This document shows positions 17,830 through 25,339 of a stretch of DNA of 39,809 nucleotides, piece after piece (within the stretch, counting starts at the first letter, position 1; each line of letters starts with the position of its first letter). The DNA comes from an uncultured Octadecabacter sp. (GTDB lineage Bacteria > Pseudomonadota > Alphaproteobacteria > Rhodobacterales > Rhodobacteraceae). The stretch is taken from NCBI GenBank assembly GCA_937891785.1, contig CALAGN010000129.1, positions 1 to 39,809 of the forward strand, given 5' to 3'. Position numbers and translations under genes: made by a program. The notes beneath the pieces were generated by a model, which saw only the letters and a program-made list of their open reading frames with translations, made no database searches and had not been told where the DNA came from.

Positions 17830-18795
17830 ATGCTGATCGTCCCCGAACGCGAAATCGCCGACCTGCTGACCCGCGACGCATCCTTTGATGCTGTCGAAAA
17901 GGTCTTTGCCGCAATGGCCGCAGGTGACGCCTATAATTTCCCCGTGATCCGCGAGGCGATTGGCCACGAGGACGCGCTTTATGGCTTCAAAGGCGGGTTT
18001 GACGGCAAGGGCATGACGCTTGGTCTTAAGGCGGGCGGTTACTGGCCCAACAATCTGGAAAAGCGCGGATTGATCAATCACCAGTCCACGGTTTTCCTGT
18101 TCGATCCTGATACGGGCAAGGTCACGGCCATGGTCGGCGGCAACTTCCTGACTGCCCTGCGCACCGCTGCTGCATCTTCTGTGTCGATTAAACATCTGGC
18201 CCGCAAGGACGCCAAGGTGATGGGCATGATCGGCGCGGGCCATCAGGCGACGTTCCAGTTGCGTGCGGCATTAGAACAGCGGGACTTCGACAAGGTGATC
18301 GGCTGGAACTACCACCCCGAGATGCTGCCAAATATCGAAAAGATCGCCAACGAGGCCGGCGTGCCGTTCGAGGCGGTTCCGCTGGAAGGCATGATCGAGG
18401 CCGATGTCGTGATCTCGATCACGTCGACGTTTGCGCCCACTGTGATGTCGCACCACATTTCCGCAGGCACGCATATCGCCTGCATGGGCACCGACACCAA
18501 AGGCAAGCAAGAGATCGAGGCATCGTTGCTGACCCGCGCGACCGTTTTCACCGACGAGGTCGCCCAGTCGATCAGCATCGGCGAAGCCCAGCACGCCATC
18601 GCCCAAGGCTTGATCAAAGAAAGCGACGTTCACCAGATCGGCGCAGTCATCAATGGCACCCACGCGGGGCGCACGTCGGACGATGAAATCACGCTGTTTG
18701 ACGGCACCGGCGTTGGGTTGCAGGATTTGGCCGTGGCCGCGTCAGTTGTTAAACTCGCCATCGCCCAAGGCATCGCGATCGAGGTTGATTTTTAA
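17830..18795 (+). CDS. bhcD: Iminosuccinate reductase BhcD
   Basis: 321 residues of the ornithine cyclodeaminase/mu-crystallin family. BhcD reduces iminosuccinate to L-aspartate with NAD(P)H, regenerating the amino donor used by BhcA and closing the cycle. The N-terminal substrate domain contains GMTLGLKAGGYWPNN, with the conserved substrate-binding Lys. The Rossmann domain has the nucleotide-binding motif GAGHQA at 135-140 (MGMIGAGHQATFQLRAAL). The C-terminal HVGRTSDDEITLF-like region of the family appears here as HAGRTSDDEITLF, followed by GTGVGLQDLAVA. AGGAGA precedes the ATG. It is the last gene of the operon; a strong terminator follows 36 bases after the stop. Confidence 0.93.
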   Translation: MLIVPEREIADLLTRDASFDAVEKVFAAMAAGDAYNFPVIREAIGHEDALYGFKGGFDGKGMTLGLKAGGYWPNNLEKRGLINHQSTVFLFDPDTGKVTAMVGGNFLTALRTAAASSVSIKHLARKDAKVMGMIGAGHQATFQLRAALEQRDFDKVIGWNYHPEMLPNIEKIANEAGVPFEAVPLEGMIEADVVISITSTFAPTVMSHHISAGTHIACMGTDTKGKQEIEASLLTRATVFTDEVAQSISIGEAQHAIAQGLIKESDVHQIGAVINGTHAGRTSDDEITLFDGTGVGLQDLAVAASVVKLAIAQGIAIEVDF

Positions 18796-18831
18796 GAACC
18801 TGCACCAAAAGACCACTCATCTGCTGCACGA

Positions 18832-18858
18832 GGGCTGTCCACATCGGGCAGCCCTTTT
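18832..18858 (+). terminator. Rho-independent terminator of bhcABCD
   Basis: GGGCTGTCC (18832-18840) pairs with GGGCAGCCC (18846-18854) as a nine-pair stem with one G-U and a five-base ACATC loop, followed at once by TTTT. The position, 36 bases after the bhcD stop, fits the end of the operon. Confidence 0.85.
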
Positions 18859-19051
18859 GACGACATCCTCTTAAACGTAAGGGCTGCAGATAATGGTCTT
18901 GCCACACTCACCGCAGGCGCCCTCACTGCGTGGTGCCCTGCATTGCCGTTGCTGCACAGGGTTGCGTTTTAGCGATAGCATCACGGACGTTGCAGCAGCT
19001 GGTGCGTTTATATCCGAAGACAGCCTGAATCCAGATACCCCATTCGTACAG

Positions 19052-19387
19052 TCAGTTGAGGGTAACGCTGCCGGACCCACATCCTTCGATCGTGAACCGC
19101 AAGTATTGCCCAGAGGTTCCCCGATGATCCTCGTCCGAGGCGTTGATATCATATTGGCATGTGGGGTCGGACTCGACTGAGAGGGTAATCGTTTCGCCAG
19201 GAAAGAGTCGCTGGCCAGCCAGACGATCCCTTGTGTATCCCACTTGTGCACCATCGAGAACCAGTTGGACGAATATATCTGCTGTGTTGTTGGTCACAGC
19301 GATCGAGATACTGTCTTCAACAGCCCCAGATGCGAGAAGCGCCGTGATGCAGCCACTGGCAGACGCGCGAAGGGTATTAGAAATCAT
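19052..19387 (-). CDS. Small beta-rich hypothetical protein
   Basis: About 111 residues. The main part (about 28-111) reads as one beta domain: ISIAVTNNTADIFVQLVLDG, then DRLAGQRLFPGETITLSVES, a Cys-Tyr-Asp motif (TCQYDINASDED) and a final strand with a second Cys (LRFTIEGC). This layout (asparagine turn, D-x-L-G-x-x-x-L-x-P-G, C-x-Y-D, terminal Cys) recalls a common family of short exported alphaproteobacterial proteins that I know only as hypothetical. A convincing signal peptide is not visible. The start is uncertain: ATG at 19387 has a weak ribosome site, and GTG at 19426 or ATG at 19417 are alternatives. The two cysteines could form a disulfide. Confidence 0.55.
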   Translation of the reverse strand: MISNTLRASASGCITALLASGAVEDSISIAVTNNTADIFVQLVLDGAQVGYTRDRLAGQRLFPGETITLSVESDPTCQYDINASDEDHRGTSGQYLRFTIEGCGSGSVTLN

Positions 19388-19899
19388 ATTTGATTTTTCG
19401 GTTATCGTGACGACCATCAAAGGCACTATCTGGAAAATTACATTAAGACTTCAAAATTAAACTGACGGACATCTCAGCGACCTGCACCGAGGATGGGTTG
19501 CTGAGCGTCCGACGAAACATCTTCTCAAGGGCTATATGTAGTCGATCAAACAAGGTCTGAATAGGCGTTTTCCTATAGACCGACATTCCCCAAGTTGCCT
19601 ACCGCGTGACGTCAATCACGCCCGATTTTGCCGACAGATCAAGTGGGTTGGGCTCCAAGCCTCAACTGCAACCGTCAGAGCGCGCACATTTGGGAAGATC
19701 GGACCGCGAATTCGCTTCACTTTGGCATGACAGCGAAATCCGCGCGCCACTTGGGAAATGCGGCATAAAGGCGTTTCAAGACCAACACTTAGGCGCAACC
19801 AAAAGGTGCTATCTTTCGTTCGCGTACGCGTGTAGCTTCGAAAAATTGGGCGGTTTATTGCCGGCTTTTGCGCAGTTTCGTCTTGGAGAACTAATCACA
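19388..19899. other. Intergenic region before the modular exported protein
   Basis: About 500 bases without a supportable gene. A plus-strand frame is open from 19606 into the exported protein, but that part has no recognisable domain and precedes a clear signal peptide, so I read it as non-coding. The region should hold the promoter of the gene at 19900 and, near 19388-19430, that of the small minus-strand gene. No repeats or strong hairpins were seen. Confidence 0.4.
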
Positions 19900-21084
19900 T
19901 TGGAACATTCATCAAATTCACGGCTTAGGTCCGTGCTCAGCATTTTAGCAGTCGTCGTTTTATCTCTTGGTGCATTTGCCGGTTCTCCTGCTCAAGCTGA
20001 CAACTCCTGCCAATGGGCGTTCGACGGTATGTGCGACGTTCCCCTTAATTGTAACGTTGGAACAGATGATTCAGATTGCGGTATCGTGAACGTACCTTCC
20101 GGACCAAACGCCTGCGCATGGGCATTCGACGGTCAATGCGACGAACCGGGCATCGGCACTGGCCTGTGTCCTAGTGGGTCTGATACATCAGATTGTACTA
20201 TCGCGAGCACACCTTCGGGACCAAACTCCTGCGCATATGCATTCGACAATGAATGCGACGAACCGGGCATCGGCACCGGCGCGTGTAATAGCGGAACAGA
20301 TACATCAGATTGTACTTTCACCAGCACACCTACTGGACCAAACTCCTGCGCATATGCATTCGACGGTGAGTGTGATGAGCCGGGTATCGGCACCGGCGTG
20401 TGTAACAGCGGGACTGATAGATCTGATTGTACTTTCACGAGCACACCTACACGACCGACTGCTCCCCGCCCGACACCGACACCACGTCGCTCGGGAATTC
20501 AGTCGACCCAACAAGGTGTCGACACTCAGAATGCTCTGAATTACTTTGGCTTCAATGCGGGTCGTGTTGATGGTCAGATTGGTGCAGGCTCTCGCGCCGC
20601 TATCGAGCGTTTCCAGGCGGCGTCGAGCTATCCAATTAACGGCCGGAATTTCCCACCTGACCAGTTTAGCTTTCTTACGGGGGCCTATAGCTGGGCCACA
20701 GGCCCAATTGGCCTCGCACAGGGTCCGGCAGACGGGCCAACAAAGCTTCGCAATTATCGCCTCTTCCTACAGGCGGGCTCCGTTGTACCAGCACCCGTTG
20801 CACCAGCACCCGTTGCACCGGCACCTGTCGCGCCGGTTGTTCAGGCACCTGTGACGCCTCCTCCACCACCGTTGGATCCTGTATGGTTTATCACGGCTGG
20901 CGGCCAGACATCCGGTCCATTCAGCCGCGGTATTATGGGCCAAAAAGTTGCTGAAGGCACATTGACCAGAGAGACCATGGTTTGGACTGCTGGTCAGGGC
21001 GCATGGATGCAGGCAAATAGTGTTCCGGCTCTAACGCAACTCTTTACGTTTGTGCCACCACCGCCACCACCATCTGCGAATTAA
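19900..21084 (+). CDS. Exported modular protein: Cys repeats, peptidoglycan-binding domain, GYF_2 domain
   Basis: About 394 residues from a TTG start. A Sec signal peptide covers about 9-33 (hydrophobic core SILAVVVLSLGAFAG, cleavage after AQA). Four Cys-rich repeats follow at about 35-60, 70-99, 109-138 and 148-177, with four cysteines each; the consensus is C-x-x-A-F-D-x-x-C-D-E-P-G-I-G-T-G, then C-x-x-G-T-D-x-S-D-C. The acidic, Cys-paired pattern suggests a small disulfide-bonded, perhaps calcium-binding, unit. A Thr/Pro-rich linker leads to a PG_binding_1-like domain (about 205-260; ALNYFGFNAGRVDGQIGAGS, AAIERFQ). A VAPAP linker of 15-base DNA repeats (20782-20841) leads to a C-terminal GYF_2/DUF4339 domain (about 327-382; WFITAGGQTSGPFS, LVW-type TMVWTAGQGAWMQA). 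TTG at 19900 has GGAG about 12 bases upstream. It probably binds cell wall from outside; the role is unknown. Confidence 0.75.
   Translation: MEHSSNSRLRSVLSILAVVVLSLGAFAGSPAQADNSCQWAFDGMCDVPLNCNVGTDDSDCGIVNVPSGPNACAWAFDGQCDEPGIGTGLCPSGSDTSDCTIASTPSGPNSCAYAFDNECDEPGIGTGACNSGTDTSDCTFTSTPTGPNSCAYAFDGECDEPGIGTGVCNSGTDRSDCTFTSTPTRPTAPRPTPTPRRSGIQSTQQGVDTQNALNYFGFNAGRVDGQIGAGSRAAIERFQAASSYPINGRNFPPDQFSFLTGAYSWATGPIGLAQGPADGPTKLRNYRLFLQAGSVVPAPVAPAPVAPAPVAPVVQAPVTPPPPPLDPVWFITAGGQTSGPFSRGIMGQKVAEGTLTRETMVWTAGQGAWMQANSVPALTQLFTFVPPPPPPSAN
20101..20451 (+). repeat. Three tandem 117-bp repeats encoding the Cys modules
   Basis: Copies begin at 20101, 20218 and 20335, each starting GGACCAAAC and exactly 117 bases (39 codons) apart. 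They are very similar at the DNA level. A diverged, shorter copy encodes the first module upstream (about 20002-20100). The near identity suggests recent duplication, and copy number may vary between strains. Confidence 0.85.
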
Positions 21085-21093
21085 TCGGAGCAC

Positions 21094-21130
21094 CTTTGAC
21101 ATGTCGCGGGTTAATCCCGACATGTCAAAG
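21094..21130. repeat. Long inverted repeat after the modular protein
   Basis: CTTTGACATGTC (21094-21105) and GACATGTCAAAG (21119-21130) are perfect 12-base complements. The inner CGGG and CCCG can extend the stem across a small bulge, and outer GCAC/GTGC bases pair after one more bulge. No T-run follows. It lies ten bases after the stop codon and 25 bases before a classical terminator. Confidence 0.75.
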
Positions 21131-21154
21131 TGCACGATGAAGAAACAAGAAAGC

Positions 21155-21188
21155 GGGCAGAGGCGCTAGCGGGTCTCTGCCCACTTTT
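21155..21188 (+). terminator. Rho-independent terminator after the modular protein
   Basis: GGGCAGAG (21155-21162) pairs with CTCTGCCC (21175-21182). A mismatch and then AAAG with CTTT extend the stem outward, and the T-run lies in ACTTTTATT just after it. The loop is 12 bases. It would end the plus-strand transcript of the gene at 19900 and separates it from the minus-strand genes to the right. Confidence 0.75.
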
Positions 21189-21364
21189 ATTGCACGTAAG
21201 GCTTTGATCCCAACGCCGCTTGATCGCTCCAAGTCAACGTTTTGAAAGGGCGTCAATCGCCCACTCGGCATTTGCCGTAGTGACAGACCCGAAATGCTCC
21301 GGTCCTTGCCGCATTTCCTGCGGCTAACATCGCGTCACGAACCTGACCATTCTAAAGGAAACGC

Positions 21365-21959
21365 CTACGCGTCGGGCTTGGCCTGTTTGCGTTTCACGCG
21401 TTCTTTCAGCGCCTCGAACCCAATGATCACGTCGAGCAACTCGGTGGTAATCTCGCTTTGACGCACGAGGCGCATTTCGCCTGTGAGGTCTTCCAGTTGC
21501 TCATCAACCGACCGCTCGGCCTGTTGCATCCGCGCCAGACGGGCAGCGTTTTCTGTTACCATCGCTTCGGCTGCGGCGCGGTATAGACCAGCGAACAGGT
21601 AGCTGCGGATCAGCGCCGCCAACAGCCGATCAGGCGGCAAGCGGAACTGCGGCAGACTGCGCGATTTCCAAGGTTTTTGCGCGAACCCTTTTGAAATCGT
21701 CGGGTCCAACGGCAAGACGCGCTGGGTCGTCGCGTGCTGTTGGGCATGATCCGCCCGCTGCGTGAACACCGATGACACGCCAATCGCGCCGCTGCTGGCG
21801 TCGCTGCGCATCCCGTCCAGTACCGCGATCAAGCGGCCCGCAAGCCGCGCCAGTCCGTCGACAGACGCAGGTGGCAACAACGTGGTTTCCGCTCTGATCC
21901 GTTGCCCGATTAACGCATCTTCCAACTGCGCGCCGACACAGACAACATATCTTAGGTTA
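21365..21959 (-). pseudogene. Truncated N-type ATPase gamma subunit remnant
   Basis: The translation matches the middle and C-terminal part of the gamma subunit of alternative (N-type) F1F0 ATPases: YVVCVGAQLEDALIGQRI, then VLPLDP, SRSLPQFRLPPDRLLAALIR, the C-terminal helix LYRAAAEAMVTENAARLARM and RQSEITTELLDVIIGFEAL. The first 90 or so residues, including the N-terminal helix that enters the beta-alpha ring, are missing. No other N-ATPase gene lies beside it. The frame is open, so the loss appears to be a clean 5' deletion rather than slow decay. In intact operons gamma is the last gene, consistent with a deletion that removed the rest. The frame continues upstream to 22051, but that part is an out-of-frame reading of the neighbouring fragment. 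Confidence 0.8.
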
Positions 21960-22094
21960 TTGGCGGCTAAAGCCAACCATGCGCAGGACATAAAACGCCT
22001 TTTGAAAGTCGGGAAAGTTGTCAAACACTCCAACGGCCTCTGGTACCTCAATGACGATTGTCGGTCTGGCGTTTTTTGCAGCTTCGTCAGTCAC
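21957..22094 (-). pseudogene. 5' fragment of a stress-protein-like gene, cut at the junction
   Basis: A GTG at 22094, preceded by GGAG at good spacing, opens a 45-codon frame: it starts VTDEAAKNARPTIVIEVPEA and continues GVFDNFPDFQKAFYVLRMVGFSRQ before a stop. This resembles the N-terminus of a YflT/DUF1269-like membrane stress-protein family, where such a ferredoxin-like start precedes a Gly-zipper membrane region. Here the rest is missing and the sequence passes into the gamma remnant. The fragment keeps a proper start and ribosome site, so it may still be translated. Family assignment is from memory of the N-terminal pattern and is only moderate. Confidence 0.55.
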
Positions 22095-22169
22095 GATAAT
22101 CTCCGCCGACAAAATCTGTATTCACGGTGTGATTGTACAGGCCAGCCCGTTCGCACGCGTTGATCTATG

Positions 22170-22493
22170 TTAAAGGGATTCCCCGCGGGCAGCGACAATC
22201 GCCTGTTTGACATCATCGGGTTGCGCATCGACGGCTTCGGCCAGCCTGCGCAATTCACGGCGCAGCCCATGCACCTGATCCAATAGCGACAGCACGACCG
22301 GGACCGCGTCGTCGGACAGGGACATTTCGTTGCGAAGATCACACACGAGCCGAATGCGTGACACATCCAGATCGTCAAATACCGGGCCACCCTCTGTGTT
22401 AGCTGGTCGTATCCAGCCTTCTTGCACCCAAAGTCGCAACTCTTGCAGTTGGACGCGGCGCACCGTGGCCACAACATCACGTTCACTCAGCAT
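22170..22493 (-). CDS. cbpM: Chaperone modulator CbpM
   Basis: 107 residues of the CbpM family, which binds the J-domain of CbpA and restrains its co-chaperone activity. The N-terminal MerR-like helix-turn-helix region reads LSERDVVATVRRVQLQELRLWVQEGWIRP, followed by FDDLDVSRIRLVCDLRNEMSLSDDAVPVVLSLLDQ, the classical CbpM middle. The C-terminus is a short helical coiled region (LRRELRRLAEAV). The ATG shares one base with the cbpA stop (TGATG), so the modulator is translationally coupled to its target. This is a typical cbpAM pair. DNA binding is not implied despite the MerR-like fold. Confidence 0.9.
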   Translation of the reverse strand: MLSERDVVATVRRVQLQELRLWVQEGWIRPANTEGGPVFDDLDVSRIRLVCDLRNEMSLSDDAVPVVLSLLDQVHGLRRELRRLAEAVDAQPDDVKQAIVAARGESL

Positions 22494-23410
22494 CACAATG
22501 CCCTCCAAAGCGCGGCACGGGGGTCTTCGGTTGTATGGTCCCGCCAGCGCTGTGCGATTTCTTCCATTTCAGCGTCGGGTTTGGCGGGCGCAACGATCTT
22601 GAGCCGCACGAACTGATCGCCCGGCGTACCGTTAGCGGGCGCGATCCCCTTGCCCTTTAACCGCAACCGCTGACCGGACGACGCGCCCTTGGGGACGCCC
22701 ATCGACACCTTGCCCGACAATGTTGGCACCTCGATCTTGGCGCCCAGGATTGCCTCGTCAAAACCGATCGGAACCTCGACTTCGATATCGTTTCCGTCCC
22801 GTGTAAAGATGGGATGCGCCTGCACGCCGATCTCGACATAGGCGTCGCCCGTGGGCCCACCGCCCATCCCAGGCTGGCCCTTGCCGCGCAGCCGAAGCGT
22901 CTGGCCATCGCGCACGCCTGCGGGAATATTGAGGTCAATTGCGCTGCCATCAGGCAGCGGCACCGCGCGTTTGCCACCCTTGGCTGCATCCATGAACGAC
23001 ACATCCAGATGATAGCGCACATCCGCACCACGCGCGGCGTAGCCCTGCGCCCGTGCGTTCGGGCCAAACATGCCCGAGAACACGCCCGACAGATCGTCAA
23101 AGTCTTCGTATCCGGCGCGCGACTCATAGCGCCCCTGCGGATCCGCACGGGTCTGTTGGCGATAGTACTGTCGCTCGGGGCGCTCCTGCCCGCTTGCATC
23201 TATTTCGCCCGCGTCAAAGCGCTTGCGTTTGTCGGCATCGCCAATAATGTCATAGGCCGCCGCGACCGCCTGAAACTCGGCCTCTTTGGTTTTATCACCA
23301 GGGTGCAAGTCAGGGTGAAGCGTCTTCGCCAATTTGCGATACGCCTTTTTAATGTCGGCTTGCGGGGTCCCCTTAGTGGCGCCCAGAACCTTATACGGAT
23401 CATTACTCAT
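22493..23410 (-). CDS. cbpA: DnaJ-family co-chaperone CbpA
   Basis: 305 residues. The N-terminal J-domain (about 4-68) carries the HPD motif in KTLHPDLHPGDK and stimulates Hsp70 (DnaK) ATPase. A Gly/Phe-poor linker with RADPQGRYESRAGYEDFDD follows, then two DnaJ C-terminal beta domains (about 125-290; GAKIEVPTLSGKVSMGVPKG is the second). The Cys-rich zinc finger of DnaJ proper is absent, which marks the CbpA type. It overlaps cbpM by one base. The upstream gap to hutU (258 bases) has no clear heat-shock promoter that I can identify. The location next to remnants of a stress-type gene fits a former stress cluster. Confidence 0.93.
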   Translation of the reverse strand: MSNDPYKVLGATKGTPQADIKKAYRKLAKTLHPDLHPGDKTKEAEFQAVAAAYDIIGDADKRKRFDAGEIDASGQERPERQYYRQQTRADPQGRYESRAGYEDFDDLSGVFSGMFGPNARAQGYAARGADVRYHLDVSFMDAAKGGKRAVPLPDGSAIDLNIPAGVRDGQTLRLRGKGQPGMGGGPTGDAYVEIGVQAHPIFTRDGNDIEVEVPIGFDEAILGAKIEVPTLSGKVSMGVPKGASSGQRLRLKGKGIAPANGTPGDQFVRLKIVAPAKPDAEMEEIAQRWRDHTTEDPRAALWRAL

Positions 23411-23668
23411 TTATCACGACCTTTACTTTGGACGTCATGACCCTGCGCAAATCAAAAAAAAACAGCGCGGCCTCGTCCAACCTTCGGCCCCCAGCAATGT
23501 TGAAGTGGCCTTTTCTAGCATATTTGGATTGGCGGTCGGGATTTCTAGTGCCTGCGCTGAAACATCGCGCCCCGTCGCCACATTCTATGGTATCGTCATT
23601 GATGCCATTCGCAGGTGATTTCACAGACCTAAGCTGCAACATGCCAAGCGTTCATGAGAAATATCAGG
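23411..23668. other. Intergenic region between hutU end and cbpA start
   Basis: No gene is supported. A nine-A run at about 23454-23462 would be read as a T-run on the minus strand, but only a weak GGCC/GGCC stem lies before it, so a terminator for hutU there is doubtful. The cbpA promoter must be in this region; AAAGG precedes its ATG. Confidence 0.4.
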
Positions 23669-25339
23669 TTACCTTCCCAAAATGCCGGGCAAATTCAGCC
23701 CATGTTCGCGTGCGCAGTCCAATGCGTCGTCATATCCCGCATCTGCGTGACGCATCACGCCCGTCGCCGGATCATTCCACAAAACGTTCTTTAAGCGGCG
23801 GTCGGCATCTTCGGAGCCGTCGCAACAAATGACCATGCCAGAGTGCTGGGAAAAGCCCATGCCAACACCGCCGCCGTGATGCAGTGACACCCATGTGGCC
23901 CCACCCGCAACGTTCAGCATCGCGTTCAGCAGCGGCCAATCTGACACCGCGTCCGAGCCGTCCTTCATCGCTTCGGTTTCGCGGTTGGGCGATGCGACAG
24001 ACCCGCTATCCAAATGGTCACGGCCAATCACGACTGGTGCAGACAGTTCACCCGTCCGCACCATTTCGTTGAACGCAAGGCCCAGTTTGTCACGCAGGCC
24101 AAGACCGACCCAGCAAATACGCGCGGGCAGTCCTTGGAACGAAATCCGCTCGCGCGCCATATCCAGCCAGTTGTGCAGATGCGGATCGTCGATCAATTCC
24201 TTCACCTTAGCGTCAGTTTTGTAGATATCTTCGGGGTCACCAGACAACGCGCACCAGCGGAACGGGCCTATGCCACGACAAAACAGCGGGCGGATATAGG
24301 CGGGCACAAATCCGGGGAAAACAAAAGCGTTTTCCAACCCTTCATCCAAGGCCACTTGGCGGATGTTGTTGCCGTAATCAAACGTCGGCACGCCCTGTTT
24401 CCAGAAATCAGCCATCGCTGCCACTTGGATTTTCATCGAAGCACGCGCGGCTTTTTCGACCTCCTTGGGCGCACTTTCCTGTTTCTCGCGCCACTGCGCG
24501 ACACCCCAACCTTGCGGCAGATAACCGTGGATCGGATCGTGTGCGGACGTTTGATCCGTCACCATGTCGGGCCGCACACCGCGTTTGACCAGTTCGGGGA
24601 ACACATCAGCAGCGTTGCCGATCAACGCGACGGACTTTGCCTCGCCTGCCACGGTCCAGCGCTCAATCATCGCCAACGCCTCATCTAGTGAATGGGTCTT
24701 TTCATCCACGTAACGTGTCCGCAGGCGAAAATCAGCGCGGGTTTCGTCACATTCGACAGCCAAACAACAGGCCCCGGCCATGACGGCGGCCAAAGGCTGT
24801 GCGCCACCCATGCCACCCAGACCACCCGTCAGAATCCAGCGACCCGTAAGGTTACCCGCGTAGTGCTGACGTCCGGCCTCCATGAAGGTCTCGTAGGTGC
24901 CTTGCACGATGCCTTGGGTGCCGATGTAGATCCACGATCCGGCGGTCATCTGGCCATACATCGCCAGACCCTTCTTATCGAGTTCGTTAAAGTGATCCCA
25001 TGTCGCCCAATGCGGCACGAGGTTCGAATTGGCAATCAGCACGCGTGGCGCGTCTTTGTGGGTGCTGAACACGCCCACGGGTTTGCCAGATTGAACGAGC
25101 AAGGTTTCCGTTTCCTCAAGGTCCTTCAACGCTGCGACGATGGCATCAAAATCTTCCCAAGTCCGCGCAGCGCGGCCAATGCCGCCATACACAACCAACT
25201 CGTGTGGATTTTCAGCGACGTCTGGGTGTAGGTTGTTCATTAACATCCGCATCGGCGCTTCGGTCAGCCAGCTTTTGCAGGTGATTTCCGTGCCGGTTGG
25301 CGGGAAAACATCGCGGGTGTTGTGGCGGGAGTTGGTCAT
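23669..25339 (-). CDS. hutU: Urocanate hydratase
   Basis: 556 residues, the usual length. It converts urocanate to 4-imidazolone-5-propanoate using tightly bound NAD+ as electrophile. Family landmarks are the start region [20 protein letters not shown], the cofactor region [14 protein letters not shown] and the C-terminal stretch [21 protein letters not shown] chose the ATG at 25339, which overlaps the hutG stop by four bases (ATGA); the frame is open to 25624 but that part is a shadow of hutG. It is the last gene of hutI-hutH-hutG-hutU and catalyses the second step. Confidence 0.96.
   Translation of the reverse strand: MTNSRHNTRDVFPPTGTEITCKSWLTEAPMRMLMNNLHPDVAENPHELVVYGGIGRAARTWEDFDAIVAALKDLEETETLLVQSGKPVGVFSTHKDAPRVLIANSNLVPHWATWDHFNELDKKGLAMYGQMTAGSWIYIGTQGIVQGTYETFMEAGRQHYAGNLTGRWILTGGLGGMGGAQPLAAVMAGACCLAVECDETRADFRLRTRYVDEKTHSLDEALAMIERWTVAGEAKSVALIGNAADVFPELVKRGVRPDMVTDQTSAHDPIHGYLPQGWGVAQWREKQESAPKEVEKAARASMKIQVAAMADFWKQGVPTFDYGNNIRQVALDEGLENAFVFPGFVPAYIRPLFCRGIGPFRWCALSGDPEDIYKTDAKVKELIDDPHLHNWLDMARERISFQGLPARICWVGLGLRDKLGLAFNEMVRTGELSAPVVIGRDHLDSGSVASPNRETEAMKDGSDAVSDWPLLNAMLNVAGGATWVSLHHGGGVGMGFSQHSGMVICCDGSEDADRRLKNVLWNDPATGVMRHADAGYDDALDCAREHGLNLPGILGR

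Noticed and set aside
18871-19051. Cys-containing minus-strand frame after the small beta protein
   Set aside because: The stretch with GACGECGKTIICSP is short, has no ribosome site at its possible ATG and no recognised family. Part of the frame is a shadow of the gene at 19052.
19606-19899. N-terminal extension of the modular exported protein
   Set aside because: The frame is open, but a clear signal peptide begins after 19900 and the extension has no domain; export would be blocked with it.
21960-22051. N-terminal part of the continuous frame leading into the gamma remnant
   Set aside because: These codons are a different-frame reading of the stress-protein-like fragment, which has its own start and ribosome site.
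23411-23668. Heat-shock promoter for cbpA or terminator for hutU at the nine-A run
   Set aside because: No convincing sigma-32 boxes were found, and the stem before the T-run on the minus strand has only four pairs.
25021-25035. GGTTCGAATT resembling a tRNA T-loop
   Set aside because: It lies inside hutU codons, and no cloverleaf arms are found around it.
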